A DNA stretch of 6,888 nucleotides, taken from NCBI GenBank assembly GCA_003542385.1, contig DPKT01000003.1, forward strand, positions 1 to 6,888. Reading direction: 5' to 3'. The notes under the pieces were generated by a model. The model ran no database searches and had not been told where the DNA came from. It worked only from the letters and a program-made list of their open reading frames with translations. The position numbers and the translations under genes were made by a program. Positions within the stretch are counted from its first letter, which is position 1. Each line of letters begins with the position of its first letter. The DNA comes from Desulfomicrobium sp. (GTDB taxonomy: Bacteria; Desulfobacterota; Desulfovibrionia; Desulfovibrionales; Desulfomicrobiaceae). Shown here in pieces: positions 5,987 to 6,888 of the stretch.

Positions 5987-6888
5987 ATGCGCAAATTTTC
6001 TCCCATGTACCTACTGGCCCTTTTGGCCCTAATTGTCATCGGCGTTCTTGTGTACCAATTTACTCTCCGCAAACCCACAGAAACCACCGTCCCCAAAGAA
6101 TTGCAGGTTGGATTTGTCTACGTATCCCCAATCGGAGACGCCGGATATTCCTATGCCCATGACCAGGGCCGCCTGGCCGTGGAGGCCATGGACGGCGTGA
6201 CCACGTCCTTCGTGGAGTCCGTGGCCGAAGGCCAGGATTCCGAACGCGTCATCATGAACATGGCCCGCAAAGGCTACGACATCATCTTCACCACCAGCTA
6301 CGGGTACATGGACCCCACGCTCAAGGTTGCCAAGGAATTCCCCAAGGTCAAATTCCTGCACTGCTCCGGCTACAAGAACGCCGAGAACATGGCCAACTAC
6401 TTCGGCCGCATCTACCAGGCCCGCTACCTGACCGGCATGGTCGCCGGCGCCATGACCAAATCCAAGGTCCTGGGCTACGTGGCCGCCTTCCCCATCCCCG
6501 AAGTCATCCGCGGCATCAACGCCTTCACCCTGGGCGCCCAGTCCGTGAACCCCGACGTCGAAGTGCGCGTGGTCTGGACCAAGACCTGGTACGACCCGGC
6601 CACGGAGAAGGAAGCCGCCAAGTCCCTGCTGGACGTGGGCTGCGACGTCATCGCCCAGCACCAGGACTCCCCCGGCCCGCAGGAGGCTGCCCAGGAACGC
6701 GGCGTGTACTCCATCGGCTACAACTCCGACATGTCCGCCTTCGCTCCCAAGGCCCACCTGACCTCGGCCGTCTGGAACTGGGGCCCCTTCTACACCGACA
6801 TGGTCAAGCAGATCAAAGACGGCACCTGGAAGGCCCAGTTCTACTGGTACGGCCTGGATCACGGCATCGTCGACATCGCCCCCTTCGG
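5987..6888 (+). CDS. BMP-family (Med/PnrA-like) substrate-binding protein, 3' end outside window
   Basis: The frame is open from ATG at 5987 to the window edge, 300 codons with no stop. GGAGGA (5977-5982) lies 4 bases before the start. After an N-terminal hydrophobic segment (residues 8-25), the rest matches the BMP/COG1744 periplasmic binding fold: GFVYVSPIGDAGYSYAHDQG (42-61), a FTTSYGYMDP segment, then AAFPIPEVIRGINAFTLG, the QHQDSP segment and YNSDMSAFAPKAHLTSAVWN. Known members bind nucleosides or purines and feed ABC importers, or act as sensors. The ligand is not assigned here. The expected lipobox cysteine is absent, and no clear signal peptidase I site follows, so the protein may stay anchored in the membrane. 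Transport genes, if any, would lie beyond the right edge. The first ~50 codons are AT-richer than the rest. Confidence 0.9.
   Translation, partial: MRKFSPMYLLALLALIVIGVLVYQFTLRKPTETTVPKELQVGFVYVSPIGDAGYSYAHDQGRLAVEAMDGVTTSFVESVAEGQDSERVIMNMARKGYDIIFTTSYGYMDPTLKVAKEFPKVKFLHCSGYKNAENMANYFGRIYQARYLTGMVAGAMTKSKVLGYVAAFPIPEVIRGINAFTLGAQSVNPDVEVRVVWTKTWYDPATEKEAAKSLLDVGCDVIAQHQDSPGPQEAAQERGVYSIGYNSDMSAFAPKAHLTSAVWNWGPFYTDMVKQIKDGTWKAQFYWYGLDHGIVDIAPF

Noticed and set aside
5836..6162. Open frame of 108 codons on the plus strand with an ATG start
   Set aside because: It overlaps the well-supported BMP gene in another frame, has no ribosome binding site, and its product is arginine/proline-rich with no recognisable family.
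6029..6862. Long minus-strand open frame opposite the BMP gene
   Set aside because: It is a glycine/histidine/valine-rich antisense shadow caused by GC-rich third codon positions of the BMP gene.

Overview
The window is a high-GC bacterial chromosome segment. It most resembles a Desulfovibrio-type sulfate reducer (Desulfovibrionales). This rests on GC-rich codon use, a TrmFO-type tRNA methyltransferase, a short RdgC-like protein, a GH57/DUF3536 protein, a BMP-family binding protein, and short GC-rich extragenic repeats of a kind I associate with that group. The assignment comes from recognising families, not from a database search.

Layout from left to right. The last 13 codons of an upstream gene (1-42) are followed at once by a UUCG-capped hairpin. 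trmFO (174-1472, +) starts at a GTG with a strong ribosome binding site. A convergent spacer (1473-1661) holds two copies of a palindromic repeat 105 bases apart. A GH57/DUF3536 protein gene follows on the minus strand (1662-3785). An 85-base divergent spacer then leads to a tightly coupled plus-strand pair: a short RdgC-like gene with a TTG start (3871-4500) and an overlapping gene (4500-5021) that may encode the missing C-terminal part of RdgC. A second convergent spacer carries five 9-base tandem units and the intrinsic terminator of the next gene. That gene (5148-5642, -) encodes a ribbon-helix-helix domain fused to a PilZ domain. A 344-base, AT-richer divergent region separates it from a BMP-family substrate-binding protein gene (5987-6888, +), which runs off the right edge.

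The genes do not form one pathway. They cover tRNA modification (TrmFO), probable alpha-glucan chemistry (GH57), DNA binding and recombination (RdgC-like pair), cyclic-di-GMP-linked regulation (RHH-PilZ) and solute uptake or sensing (BMP). The two most interesting points are the apparent two-gene RdgC and the RHH-PilZ fusion. The fusion predicts a DNA-binding protein that responds to cyclic-di-GMP. An 11-base sequence occurs twice in its upstream region, one copy over a possible -10 element, and could be its operator.
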